From: Pseudevernia furfuracea
Lineage: Eukaryota; Ascomycota; Lecanoromycetes; Lecanorales; Parmeliaceae
Direction: 5' to 3'
Assembly: GCA_022315425.1 (NCBI GenBank)
Contig: JAIUPT010000042.1
Span: forward strand, 1,798,001-1,862,000
Length of the DNA: 64,000 bases
The notes under the pieces were generated by a model. The model worked only from the letters and a program-made list of their open reading frames with translations. It was not told the origin of the DNA and did not search any database. Positions 43,556 to 54,955 of the stretch are shown one piece after another (position 1 is the first letter of the stretch; the number at the start of each line of letters is the position of its first letter). The translations under genes and the position numbers were made by a program.

Positions 43556-44748
43556 GGAGGGCAATGGCTTTTTTAAGTGCTGTTTGTGCTTTTTGACCGC
43601 TTGATGATTGCAGAAAGGGAATGAGCGGAGTGAAGTACAACTACAGATCTCAGGTGGAAGGAATCGTACCTCTCATTTTACGGCAATATGTACGAATACG
43701 TATTGAAGTATTTTCAGGGTCTGAATCCTCTGGAATCCTCTCAGATCCTATGCACGCGGGTCGGTAGTGTTGCCGGATTGCGCAGGGATAGATTCTCCTG
43801 TCTCACAAAGAATGATTTGTTGCTATCGACAGGGTATGGAAAAGTTGCATGTATGGCTGTGGCATACATGAAAAAGTCCCTGCGTCTGCAAGACTACGTA
43901 CTAGTACTAAAGTTTCACATGCATCAGCGTGGCAGAGGAAGGGGATCAACCGCATCGTCTTCCTCCACTCCAATCTTGATGTGACTGCTGATCCCGACGC
44001 TGACCCTGCATAGATTATCAAACAATGTTGCCTTTTCTCACTTTGCTTCGATACGCGAACTGGATTCATCACCAACGAGTTCCGGAGATATGAGCGGGGT
44101 CAAAAGTTGGTCGATTGCCTCCAATGGGCATGTAGATACTTCGTACTTGTATCTGCTTAGCTACCACATCAAGTAGATCGCCGTTGATCATCTTTCCTGA
44201 TCTCTTTTGGTTTTCTTCGAGCCTCAAAACGTTGAAGTAATCTTTTTTGGAACCCCATACCAATCAGTCGAACTGTGCATCCCACACTACTGTACGACAA
44301 AGCAAGCATCAAGCGTCTCCTCCGCCGATCCACAATCACAGGCTTGTCGCAAGGTGTTGTACATAGCTACCCCTCATGGTGGCCAATAACTGGACAATGA
44401 CTCATGGTCTTGGCATGGGCTTCACTTGGTATATAAAAGTAGCCTACACACCACTCCCTAGAATTATCTATCAAAGTATCCCACCAACATAGGCTCGACT
44501 CCCGCTGGTAGAGAGCTTGCCCAGTGCTCCATGAACTTCAAGTATGGCATATCGCTCATGCTTCCGATTGCCCTTGATACCGTCATGCCTTATTGGTCCT
44601 CTGACGTTGATTTCGTGTATTTACTACGACTTCTTATGATATTCATACTCTGTACTCCACGATTCATGCACAGACAATGTCTAGCTCCAATCTTTGTGGT
44701 CAGGCGGGTTACTCTGATCTGCAAAAGTAGCTTTGTGTATACGCGCTA
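43556..44748. other. Spacer between the EthD paralogues
   Basis: 1.2 kb with no supported gene. One short frame ends in VLYIATPHGGQ, which is too little to call a gene. Confidence 0.4.
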
Positions 44749-45853
44749 TCACAGGAAATGGGGTAAGTTCACCCATGAGCTATTTACAGTAATGAAGGAT
44801 GCTGAAGCTATATAGTCCGCACCTTTTTTTTGGCCCGCCCAATTCTCGATGTGTTGCCGGGAGACTTCGATAGCCCCTCGAGAATCTAATGTGATTTTTA
44901 AGTGGGCTATTAGGGATTTCAAAATTAGTACCGCCTTTCAAGAGAATGGATTCGAGTGTCAAAAATGATAAGGAGTGCCTGACTCCCGCGGTATGTCTTG
45001 CGACTCATATTACAGTACCGAAAGGAAGGAAATGCTTCGGGAATACGTACGTCGTCAAAGATTGACACGATGTCCACCGGGAACGCCAATGACTAAGAGA
45101 CTGTGAGCGAACGGGATAGAAGTCAGAGCCTAGCAAGCTTTACCCTTGACTCATCGAGCAATTTCTCTTCCTCTGGAGCTATGACCTTCCGGAACTCCTC
45201 ATCGTTCAAGCACTCGAAAATCTGACAGTACGATCGGTAATTGGCCTTTGCTCTTTACTGTTGGTATTAAAAACGAACCTTGTCATAGGACAAAGCTTCG
45301 TATATAGCGATCTGACCGGTACAATTAGGAGGTTTTCCTTGAGATGCAGGAATTGAAGAGACTATACCCCATCGCACCCTTCAAGAGGAAAGCCTTTTTG
45401 CTCAAGCGATTTCAGAGCTTCTCCATTCACATGACACTGCAGAGATTCGGTATCACATTAGCCCGTGGTGGATGACATTGAATGGGTGCGAGTATTAGAT
45501 GACAGGGTCACGCACTTGCTCATAAGTAAGCAGATTTTTCTTGAAAATTGGAATGCCAGACATAATTGGAGCGAAATCGTCTCGCCTACGCAGATCGTGG
45601 AGTCAGCATTGCTTCTTCGTGACAGCACCAACCAGATCCGGAAGACGGGAAGCCCGCGGACTACTCTGCTCGACACATATCTTGAGACTCAGGCCTCAGT
45701 ACAAACAAGAAAGAGATCACTGCGGAATACGTACCAGGAGGCTTGAAACTCCTCTATGCTGAGGTCTTTCTTCCGATATAGAAGAACCACCAACCTCACC
45801 CTATCTGGTCTGGCACCCGGAGCCTTGCTGGGCCTCTTTTGTTCCTCGGCCAT
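44749..45853 (-). CDS. EthD-domain protein, copy 2
   Basis: Paralogue of copy 1, same strand, about 1.2 kb upstream of it. Exons 45853-45735, 45585-45516, 45436-45368, 45311-45279, 45221-45144 and 45092-45051 give 411 nt in frame. Parts seen: MAEEQKRPSK.., DRVRLVVLLYRKKDLSIEEFQASW|RDDFAPIMSG, IPIFKKNLLTYEQ|CHVNGEALKSLEQKGFPLEGCDG|IAIYEALSYDK|IFECLNDEEFRKVIAPEEEKLLDESR|SLAFPVDIVSIFDD. A last exon 44934-44749 (62 codons) is proposed after an introner-like intron; its protein is not recognised. If that intron is retained, the frame stops after about 44 further codons. The first 189 coding nt equal exon 1 of copy 1 exactly in length, but here they are split by an introner-like element. Confidence 0.7.
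44935..45050 (-). mobile_element. Introner-like element, EthD copy 2, last intron
   Basis: It starts GTACGTATTCCCGAAG and carries ATATGAGTCGCAAGACATAC, a near-perfect core. The donor after FDD is clear. The acceptor (CTTGAAAG) is uncertain, so the 3' limit is tentative. Copy 1 reads through as LDDAT-stop at this place. Confidence 0.65.
45586..45734 (-). mobile_element. Introner-like element, EthD copy 2, intron 1
   Basis: A 149-bp intron (GTACGT..TGCGTAG) splitting the Trp codon in QASW|RDD. It has the core variant CTGAGTCTCAAGATATGTG and the 3' block AGCAATGCTGACTCCACGAT. Copy 1 lacks any intron here (FQKYWKDEH is continuous). Confidence 0.8.
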
Positions 45854-48217
45854 GAAGGGCACTCAATGATCTTTTCGATGCTAGTGGTGCTGTAAGGAAT
45901 GCTTTACAGACTGCAAGCAGGGGGATGATGTAGAGGCAAAGTTTAGAGGGGTAGAGAGGAGGGGATGAAAGCAAGAATTGAGGTTGGCTACCCCACAATT
46001 CGTCATTTTTCCGCCTCGTCTTTAGTTCAGGACAGGAAGCACCTGGCAATACTCTACTCAATACTTCAATACTTCAATACTCAATACTCAATACTATGTG
46101 GCTGCAATTCTCCTTTCTGCTTCATCTTTACCACGTGACAAATGCATGAAAACCTCTCCAAACCCAGACAGAGCTCAATGTGGTGATCTGGCAACCAACT
46201 TTCATGCTTCTTCGCTCATACTTTTCTTCTCATGCGGCTAAATCACCAAACACGTGACCTCGCGTTTAGCTCATGCATTGAATTATTCTTGGCACGCTAC
46301 CTTGAATACCTCGCATGGATTTCAGTGCCTCCTACATCAGGGGCTGGAGGGAAGAAGCCACTAAAGCCGGCTCAAAGATGCCCGCCATGGTTGAAAACAT
46401 TAGAGCTTCTCACCCCATCACTGACTTAGATAAGATTCCTCAGCCAGCACGCCCAAATGCGGGGCAACCCTCAGTGCTCACCATGGCCCCACTCTTAAGC
46501 CTCTCTTCTTCCCTTGGGACTTCGTCCAGCGTACACGTGGCAACATTTCGCAGATCCCAGTCAAAATACTCGATCCAGTAGCCTGGACGAACTCGAAAGA
46601 AGAAATGAATGCGTGGGCCGCGCGATCATGGCATAAATGAAAATATGCCCATTGCTGCTATGATGAATGGGGGGGAGCTAAACTTTGGATGTGGCATCAG
46701 AAAGGCAGCAACAGCGGCAGCTGTTGCGGGTAGGGGGAGGAGGGAAAGCGTCATCTCTGATGCGAAGACGTGGTGGATATGGACGTCTCAGGATGGTCTC
46801 CATGAAATTTTCCTCTCGGCTTTGTTTGCCGACCCCCAACCGTCTCAGATGTTGAGACTCGAAGAAAGGAAGATTGACTGTGGACAACCTTTGTCAACGA
46901 GCAAGTACCTATCAATCCATATCAAGACGTTGCGTCCAGATCAGATCAAGCTGACACTGTCTATAAGACCACGCATAAGTTACCTCTAACTTTTCAGCGC
47001 TTACTAACGTGATCTCCGAACATCTATATTCTCATGAAGTCTGAAACCACACGAGTTCTGAGCAGAACAACGCTTTCAGCCTCGAAGATGGATGGGCCAA
47101 CGTATAACTTCGCCTCACGATATGCGATCAAGTCAAACGTGCACGAGACACATGCAGAAGCCTTGACTACTCAAACCCAGAAGGTGTCATAGCTACACTG
47201 AAGCAACCTGCTCTAGTCTCAACTACTTCAATACAAAGAAGTGGAGCGTATTGCGTCTAGGATGTGTCTCCTCAAAACAACGTTCAATGGCTCTGAAATC
47301 GTCTGAGTCCTGCAATACTAGGCGTGCGGCCCCACATTTTCATGCTCTCGCTAGAGTTACAACTATTCCTACAGGACATGTCCTTTGTATCCAGGCAAAC
47401 TTATCGCCATCAAATCTACTTTCGTTGCGCTACACACGCGAGAAATTCTACCTCAGCTCTACCGTTCGTCGTGGAGGACGTTATTTTCCCAAACAACAAA
47501 CAGCTAGGCATAATAGAGTAGAGGAATCGAGGGGAACGGCTCGCCTTTCTCTGTATGCTGGAGAAGGGATCAGCGACTCTCGAAATCAAAGCTTGGCTGC
47601 AAATGGCCAACTTTTCACCGCTGATGCTCCGTACGTATCATCGTATGACCTGATCAGCCACCCCCTTCCCCAAAAGCCAGTATGCAAATGGCATATCGGC
47701 GAAGAAAAAAAGTCAGGCGCTGGAGCAAATATTTGCAAGTCCTAATCAATGTCCCCCTTGTGCAACATGCGACGTCGTTAGTTGCCTTGGAAACGATGGG
47801 CGTGAAGAGCGTAAGAGGCACGGCCGTCACTGCCGGTTCCGATGCAGTTTCTCCTTCCTCTATACATCTTGAAGGGTGTGGCTGTCGAGGTGAACGCGTG
47901 GAGGGAGATGCTTCGTTCCTCTCAAGTCTTTTGCAAGCCAAAATCCCTAAAACACTCTTCAACGGTCGACGCAAGGGGAGGGCAATGAAGGCTGGAGTAT
48001 CCGTGTCCCAAGGAATTTGCAAATTGCCAAATATTAGCACTGGAGGGGTTGTCTACTTGCATGAGGAAGAAGCGTTGGAGCTGCAGGTAGTATGTTATTG
48101 ATAACGTACATATTCACATAGTAGTGCCAACAAATATATATATTACCCACCGTATTCCATTCGTGCAAATGCCAGCAAGTCCAGAGATGCCAATGCCAAT
48201 GCCAATGCCAATGCTAT
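45854..48217. other. Gene-poor stretch
   Basis: 2.4 kb with no recognised gene. It holds CAATACTT/CAATACT runs near 46055-46095, an unconvincing 88-codon frame at 46315-46581, and GCCAAT hexamers at about 48189-48212. Several overlapping open frames lack any family signature. Confidence 0.4.
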
Positions 48218-51123
48218 TCACATTACCATGCAGCCGATACCATACATTGCCCTTTCAACTTTACCCTTAATCTGGTACCAATCCGCTCGCCTTTCCGCGA
48301 ACTGATAGACTTCCTCTGCGCGAAAGATCCCGTGGAAACGATCCCCGTCTGCAATGATGGTCGCAAGCTCTTTCGCATCCGAGGGATCGACCAGGTAGAT
48401 TTGCGAGAGCTCGCGAAGCGCTTTGAAGAATTGCAGTAGGTCCTCATTCTTGAGCGTCTGTATGTACGTGAAATAGAGGTTCATGTCGCTAAGATAGAGT
48501 CAGTGGTGACTCTTCGGAGCAAGGTGTAGGAGTTTGGCACCTGATCAATTTGATCGAACCATTGACGCTGATGCGCTGCCTTTTCAGATGTTTGCACAAT
48601 GCTGCAAAAAGCCGCATTCCCACTTCCTGATTGAAAACATCTAGCATGTTCTTGTCGGTGCTGCCGACCAGCATTTTCGTGTGGGAAGAAACCGTTTCGA
48701 CAACTTGTATTGCTGTCTGACTCGGACCGATGTCCATAACGTCATGGTTACCGCCACTTGCAGCGCCTGGGTTGAAGTCCTGAGGTTTCTGGCTCGTAGC
48801 GTACAAGCATTCTACTTCTGCCATCAACACCTCGATGCCCTTGTTAAGCCCAGCGGCCACACGTTCATCAAGCATTTGCTCAAAGCGTTTCTTCTCCTTG
48901 ACAGCAGGGTTGAGGAAATCATTGCGGTCGGAGAGTTTGGTCGCGACGAGTTCCTGCTCGTAGAAAACGTCCAGCATCTGTTGGATTAGATCTCCCACGT
49001 TGACAAGTTCCAGAAAAGTGACTAGTGGTGTGACGCCGGTCCGCTGTTTCTCGTCAACCTCTTTAGGTTTATATTTGGAAAGATGATCCACAGCCTGGTC
49101 GAAACCAGCTTTGATGTGACGCGTACCCAAGGTCTGCAATAGTGAAATAAATACATGCTCGCATTGTAGACGGGCATCGCTGGCGAAGTGCCCACCAATT
49201 TTGACAAAGACAGCGGCTCGTTCGATGCTGGACTTCGCAGTATGGACAAGGTTCAAAGCTACTTCAATGCTGAAGAGAGAGCGAATCCCTTCGAGTCTGG
49301 AGTTCATGATTGCGGCTTTGGCGGCCAATTCCGTTGTGGGTGGCTCTGGCAATGGAGTTGCAGGTCTGTTGACGCTCAAGGTAGTGCCGTTGATGATGCC
49401 CGGACTTGACGGTCTTACGGAAGTCTGAGTTCCGGAAATCTCTGTGGTTACCATCGCTTCTCCGTTCACCAAGGCTTTTGCAGTGGCCGGCTTGCCACCA
49501 AATGGTGATGACATTGGGAAGGTTGGCAGCACATTAACAGGCATCATGACCACCTTCTTGAAAGAGGTTAAGAAATCCCGCTTGTCAGCTTGGCGGTTCA
49601 CGTTGGACATAAACATTGATTGCATAGATGCATCTTGTTCAGAAAGCTGCTTTTCCCAGTTGCTAACCTCCGCATTGGACCTCTTCTTGAAGAACTCCAA
49701 TTCTTCTTCCAGATAAGGATCGATGTAAGGTTCAAAGATGCTAGCAACGACCTCGTCCACAATCTCGTAGAAATCGTCTCCAGATGCAGAGGTTGGCCTC
49801 AAGGACCTTGCCATTTCTAGACATTGGTCGCAAGTAGTGGATACGGCTCTTAAATAAGACTCAATATTCGTACGGTGTGCTTCGTCATATAGGATGGTTA
49901 GATAATCCGATATGACCGCTTTACCAACTCGTTGCACAAAGGGTGTAATGGCATTGACAGAGGTGGGAAAGACCTGGTCAATGATGCCGACCTGCTCATT
50001 GAAAGCTGTTGATACATTACTGAAGAAATTGTACGATTCTTCTGCCGAGAAGCTGCCAGGGCCTTTTTGGTTCAGACAATCCAGGGGATTCCCTAATCTG
50101 TACCTGGAGCTAATGATTGAGCTCTTTGAGATAAAAAGCTCTACCCCCGAATGGCCACCATTGAGATATACAAGCACATGTGCATATTTTTTCATTTTTC
50201 CAGCCACATCTCCAGCGTCTAAGGCTTGCTCAAACTCCTTGGAGACTGCCATCTCGAAGGCCGTGACCAAAGCATCGAATTGCTTCTTTCGTTTCTGCCA
50301 TCCTTCAGACATATCACTATTGGAGAATTTGCTTATGTTGGAGAGCATCTGGGCTTGCTGGCTTGGGTCTCGATAGGTGCGGAAGACTGTGGCATGCGTA
50401 TGATTCTCGCACCGTATTGCGTCTAAGTAAAAAGGCGCCAAAGCCCCATAGACCTTGCCGTATTCTTGCCGTGCGAAACCCCGAAGTGAACAAATATGAG
50501 TGAAGATGTCTATCCGTGACGCGTTACCTTGCAGTTTGTAGGCTGCGGGCCTTCCTTGAGGGGAAATTTCAATCGCATCGAATCCATCCTCAATAGTTGG
50601 CGATGCTTTCGATGGAGCATCATTGGTCTTCTCCCCTTGTCCTGCAACTTCTACTGCAGCATCAAAAATCGTAATACTGGGTCTCTCTGGCTTCTCAGAT
50701 CCATTTGTTCCATTCGCTGTACCATTGACCCCGATTCCAGCACGTTTGGCTTCCTCTTGATGCATGCTCTGCAGCGTCTCAGACCTCTTAAGTCTTGCTG
50801 CTTCTGCCCTCTTTCTGGCTTCGTTCTCGTCCCAGCATCCCATGAGTTGTAGCCTTTGCACCCATCTCGTGTCATCGTAGACCATCTCCCGCATTCGTTT
50901 CGACACGCGAGCAAATCGCAGTTGGCCTGGGACTGGTAGGTAATCGAGAATAGTGGAGAGGATCTCTAGAAACAGTCAGAAAGCTGCATCAAGCTTGAAA
51001 ATAAGTTGCAGTACCTGCTGGAAGTATTGGCTTCGAGCTGACGATCTGAGTCTCCCGTAAAGGAGCCAATATTGATTGCCTCGAGATGCCCCCAGTCACG
51101 TTGGCCCTCTTGAAGGCGGACAT
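48218..51123 (-). CDS. RCY1: Recyclin-1 (F-box protein with Sec10-like domain)
   Basis: F-box protein of endocytic recycling from early endosomes to the plasma membrane, acting with Skp1 and SNAREs. Exons 51123-51015, 50965-48541 and 48488-48218 (introns 49 and 52 bp) give 2805 nt, 934 residues. The F-box is rebuilt across the first intron: KPILPA|EILSTILDYLPVPGQLRFARVSKRMREMVYDD. After an Ala/Arg linker comes a long exocyst Sec10-like helical region (HICSLRGFARQEYGKVYGAL, FSAEESYNFFSNVSTAFNEQVG, DKRDFLTSFKKVVMMPVNVLP, CLYATSQKPQDFNP), ending with IKLI|SDMNLYFTYIQTLKN and KVERAMYGIGCMVM. Length and order fit fungal recyclin-1. Confidence 0.94.
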
Positions 51124-51578
51124 GATTTCCGAGTTCGGATAACATTGGGATGTACCATATAAAATGCCTGCGGAAAGATGTTGAAGGTCTACGAAATGAG
51201 TCGCGGGAAACTATGGAATGGCATGCGGATGCGGAGCCGGACAAGGAAGGATTTAACTATGGCTTTGTTGCCAATATATATTGCGATGCACCAAAGACAG
51301 GAACCAAAAATTACTTGGACATGTACATGTATCATGAAATATTAACATGCATAGCTGCTCAAATTTCATTAGCAAGCGAAAGTGTGAGTCTGCTGCTCAG
51401 ACAGCCTAGCTACATAAATAGGTGCGTGTAGTGGGCAGCTCTCCTTGATTTACGACGCCCTGAACGCCAGTCCCATGCCACGATGCAAGAACACTCCGAA
51501 AGAGACCACCAAAACACCATGTATGTGACCTTCTCCTAGCACCCAGGTGAAAATTATCAGGCCCCAAGCAAACAATCC
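51124..51578. other. Spacer between CSI2-like gene and RCY1
   Basis: 455 bp, containing the 3' flank of the CSI2-like gene and the RCY1 promoter. Nothing else was recognised. Confidence 0.45.
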
Positions 51579-52610
51579 TTAGAACCTCCTTCCTCTACCA
51601 TGTTCTTCCGGCGGCGGAGTGCCTGGATGATTCTCGAAAAGATCCTCCAGATATGCGCTCGGTGCACGGCCCTGAGGGGGTGCGGACAGATTGAGACTGC
51701 TGTTGCTTGCATGCATCGTCAAAGCCGCAGTATTGACTCTTCCCAGGGTCGAGTCTGCACCTCTACTTGGTGGTAGACTGGGTGAACCGGGCGGACTTGG
51801 CCCTGTTGACCTTGCTCTTGAGTATCTGTGATTCTGTGGTGCAAGATTTGAAAGCCCGATTCCCCCACCCCCTACGTGCGTCATTCCAGATCCACCACCA
51901 GGTGCAGAATTGCCAGCAGCATAGTACCCTGCTGGTAGATAACTAGACCCTCGGTTACTTGGCGTCTGCATGCCTGGAACTGCTGTAGGCGAGAAGAAAA
52001 GGCTCCCACGAGCCGAGGAAGATGTCTTTGCCCCTCCTTTCCCACTTGCTGCTAGATGGTCGAGACTCAACGTGGACCCAGGTCCTGGACTAAAGTAGGG
52101 GCCAGTTGATTTGCCATTGTTTGCTCTTAAATCTCCCACACGCGAGTACTTAGATGATTGTGCGATCGCAGCCCTTTTGACGGATCGATGTAGTGACCAG
52201 GCAACAAGACCACGCCAAGCAAGGACTAGTAAACCAATAAAGCCGAGAGCAGCACCGACGCATATGAATACGGTGCCATCCGGGAGAGAAGACTTTTGCA
52301 TAAAAGGTGCATCGGCGGTCGGTGGTACTGTGGGAGCTGGGTAATTGTCCTGTGCTAGCTTGGGCAGTCCGGTTAGAGCGGCTGCGTGGGTCGAGGACGC
52401 ACTAGCAGAAGAGCTAGCCGATGTTGTGGTAGAGGTTGTGGAAGATGATTCAGTAGTCGAGGCAGATGTCTCAGTGGATGATGTATCTGTCGTGGAGGAA
52501 GCTCCAGGCAATTTGACGCCTAAGTCCTGCGCTACCACATGGTTGACAAGGAAGACAAATACAAGGAGGAGTGAGATGGAGCATGGTTGAGACTTCTGGT
52601 GAAGCCGCAT
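51579..52610 (-). CDS. CSI2-like single-pass membrane protein
   Basis: 343 residues, single exon, ATG at 52610. It has a signal peptide (SISLLLVFVFLVNHVVAQ), a Ser/Thr-rich extracellular segment (about residues 38-75, likely O-mannosylated), then LPKLAQDNYPAPTVPP, a single membrane span (TVFICVGAALGFIGLLVLAW), a basic stop-transfer (SLHRSVKRAA) and a Gly/Ser/Pro-rich cytoplasmic tail. The juxtamembrane block resembles fungal Csi2 proteins, which are linked to chitin synthase 3 and cell-wall work in yeast. The exact role is not shown by sequence. It has the general architecture of a wall sensor. Confidence 0.85.
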   Translation of the reverse strand: MRLHQKSQPCSISLLLVFVFLVNHVVAQDLGVKLPGASSTTDTSSTETSASTTESSSTTSTTTSASSSASASSTHAAALTGLPKLAQDNYPAPTVPPTADAPFMQKSSLPDGTVFICVGAALGFIGLLVLAWRGLVAWSLHRSVKRAAIAQSSKYSRVGDLRANNGKSTGPYFSPGPGSTLSLDHLAASGKGGAKTSSSARGSLFFSPTAVPGMQTPSNRGSSYLPAGYYAAGNSAPGGGSGMTHVGGGGIGLSNLAPQNHRYSRARSTGPSPPGSPSLPPSRGADSTLGRVNTAALTMHASNSSLNLSAPPQGRAPSAYLEDLFENHPGTPPPEEHGRGRRF

Positions 52611-53169
52611 CGTTGATCCTGCCCTTGGCGAAGCTGTATATATCGAGGTCGGGCTCCTCTTTTGCTTGATATCTTATGCTTGTATACAGTTTTTTTGACC
52701 ATCTGATAGCGGCGGATGACAGATTATATAATCGTCCAAAGGGTGTGGACCGCGAGAAATCGTCCGGGTGGTGAATGTAGGGAGGATACGAGGGCTGATC
52801 GAGTTGGAAGGCGCCCCCTGTTTCAATTAAGTCTTTGTCCACGTATCGTAATGAAGGAACTCGTGTTGTCTGATGGCGAATATTGCTCGAGCAGCGAGTG
52901 TCGTACAAAGGGTGTGTATGTTGAAATTATTCGAAGATGATTTGCATGCTTTCGATGCAAGATGCTGGAAGGTGCATGTCTCACAGCAAGTAGCATGCTG
53001 CTGCATGGCTGTATTGATTCCCGGCTTTCTTTTTCACGCTAGCCAGCTGCAGGGAAAGTGGGGGGGCAACCAAAAGCTAAAAATAGCCAATATCAATTTC
53101 TTCAATTTCTTCAATTCGTCTTGACAAAATCGCTCTCTGAGAAAAAGATCAAATTCATCCAACTCCCAA
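52611..53169. promoter_or_regulatory. Divergent spacer CSI2-like / FCF1
   Basis: 559 bp between divergent starts. No specific element was assigned. Confidence 0.4.
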
Positions 53170-54307
53170 ATGGGGGTGAATAAAAGGACACGCAAGTTTG
53201 CGCAGGTAGGTCATTGTCACTAGTGGTGTTAAAAATCCCGACTCAGAACTCGCTCCAGGTCAAAAGAATTATCGGCCAGAGAGATGCTCGTTTAAAGAAA
53301 AATCAAGACAAGGCTGTGATCGAAAGCAAGCGCAAATCCAAGGATGAACTTGTTCGAGAGATGTCCGTCTCCACTAATTACCCAAAATCGTCCTTCTCTA
53401 ACCTTTCACAGACCCCAAGTTTCTTCATCTCTTTTCTTCCAATACAATACAGGTACGTATCCAATCTAATATCTCTCTCCCCAAAGTTCGTGTTTTGAGA
53501 CCCAATTACACAGTCTTGTGGCATCAGACTCGAGCCGGAGATAAATGCTGACCCTGAACTTCTACCTAGCTCTCGTCCCACCATATTCCGTATGCGGTCT
53601 CGTTCTCTATCTTATCCTCAACTGTGTCTCATCATTCAGCTTCTCACCTTTATGGCTTCTAGGTCCTTATTGATACAAATTTCTTGTCCTTGACCGTTCA
53701 GCACAAACTCGAGATTTTGCCGACGATGTAGGAATCCATCTTCCTTCGTCCTCGGGCAACAAACGTCTGACCATTTTCACGTGAATTAGGATGGACTGTC
53801 TCTACGCCAAATGCATACCGATCATCACCGGATGCGTCATGTAGGTTCTCCATCTTTTGCGAGTCTTCAATAACGCTCACCCTCTATGAAGGGCCGAATT
53901 AGAAAAGCTCGGGCAGAAGTATCGTATAGCACTGCGAATTGCAAGAGACGAGCGGTGGGAGAGATTGAAATGTGACCATAAGGGTATATATGCCGATGAT
54001 TGCCTGGTGGAAAGAGTTCAAAAACATAAAAGTAAGTTGTATTTCAGAGTGGTCTGCTTCGGGCAGCATCCCTACTTTGTCTCCTTGGTGCAACGCTGAC
54101 CTTGAAATTCAAGTCTACATTGTAGCCACGAACGATCGGGATCTGAAAAGGAGGATACGGAAGATACCAGGTGTAAGTGTTACTAAGAGCTTTCTACCCA
54201 TTTTACGATGCGTGGCCAAACAAAACTGACAGCCATAGGTGCCGATTATGTCTGTCGCTAGAGGAAAATACGTGATAGAGCGGTTGCCCGATGCGCCGGA
54301 AAAGTAG
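53170..54307 (+). CDS. FCF1: rRNA-processing PIN endonuclease FCF1 (UTP24)
   Basis: PIN-domain nuclease of the SSU processome that cuts pre-rRNA early at A0-A2-type sites in the nucleolus. Nine exons: 53170-53205, 53259-53362, 53412-53452, 53570-53589, 53663-53727, 53790-53840, 53892-54031, 54114-54172 and 54239-54307. They splice to 585 nt, 194 residues, close to yeast Fcf1. The spliced product shows MGVNKRTRKFAQ|VKRIIGQRDARLKKNQ, FFQYNTALVPPYSV, the catalytic start LIDTNFLS, MMDCLYAKCIPIITGCVMAELEKLGQKY, the acidic pair in KGIYADDCLVERV, YIVATNDRDLKRRIRKIPG, and the end VPIMSVARGKYVIERLPDAPEK. One exon is only 20 nt. The gene is easy to miss because no exon exceeds 140 nt. Two introns are long (117 and 82 bp). 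Confidence 0.95.
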
Positions 54308-54955
54308 AGCAATCTATACCGCTTTCAGGTATCAAGGGTAACCCGTCTTACTTCGCTTTGAATGCTCGTTGTGGCGGTGAAAGCATTGACCGCCGTGTCC
54401 AAGCATATATTCGTGCCGGATGACCTCAGTTGTTCGGTATCAAAACCTCCGCTTCCGCACTCAAATCTCCATTCTACGATGCCACTACTGTAAACAAAGC
54501 AGAGCCGGGGATTGGAACAGGCATGGGATGATCAATTTCAGAACCGTTTGAAAAATAGCAAACGTCGCCTTGGAATGAAAAATATGGAAGTCCGAGATGA
54601 CAGTCAACAAAGGCGGATCCGGGCAATGAGCTTGAATAGACAAAGATGTTGCTTGAGCGAGAGTAGAGACTGGGCTTTCGCTAAGATGTCATGCACTCAT
54701 TATCTTCGGGGGTCGAGAGACCGTTGAGGGGAATTTAGCATACCGAAATACACATGCCTAAGGTATTTGACCCTTTAAGTGTGTAGACAAACATACCGAG
54801 GGTACCAAACCTTTTTGAAACACTGGATGGTCACGTTGTTAGAGTAGGGTTAGGGCTACACGTGGGTATGCTGAATTATGGACGCCAAGTCTCTCTCCAT
54901 CCCCTCGATCTCAGGATTTTTCGGACGTTCTACTTAGTCCCCAGCAAATAGAAGT
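54308..54955. other. Spacer upstream of the WD40-cyclophilin gene
   Basis: 648 bp with no gene recognised. It contains TAGGGTTAGGG at 54845-54855, about 100 bp before the next start codon. Confidence 0.45.

Noticed and set aside
44207..44389. Alpha/beta-hydrolase remnant ending VLYIATPHGGQ
   Set aside because: Only about ten residues look family-like. No catalytic motif or further homology in any frame.
44531..44815. Duplicate of the ERD1 3' end (similar ACAGGAA(A)TGGGGTAA stretch)
   Set aside because: Similarity is limited to about 15 bases; neighbouring exons are not present.
46315..46581. 88-codon open frame as a gene
   Set aside because: No recognisable domain, no splice-supported extension, and other frames of similar length overlap it.
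54845..54855. Interstitial telomere repeat (TAGGGTTAGGG)
   Set aside because: Only about two units, about 100 bp before a housekeeping start codon. More likely a promoter factor site or chance than a telomere relic.
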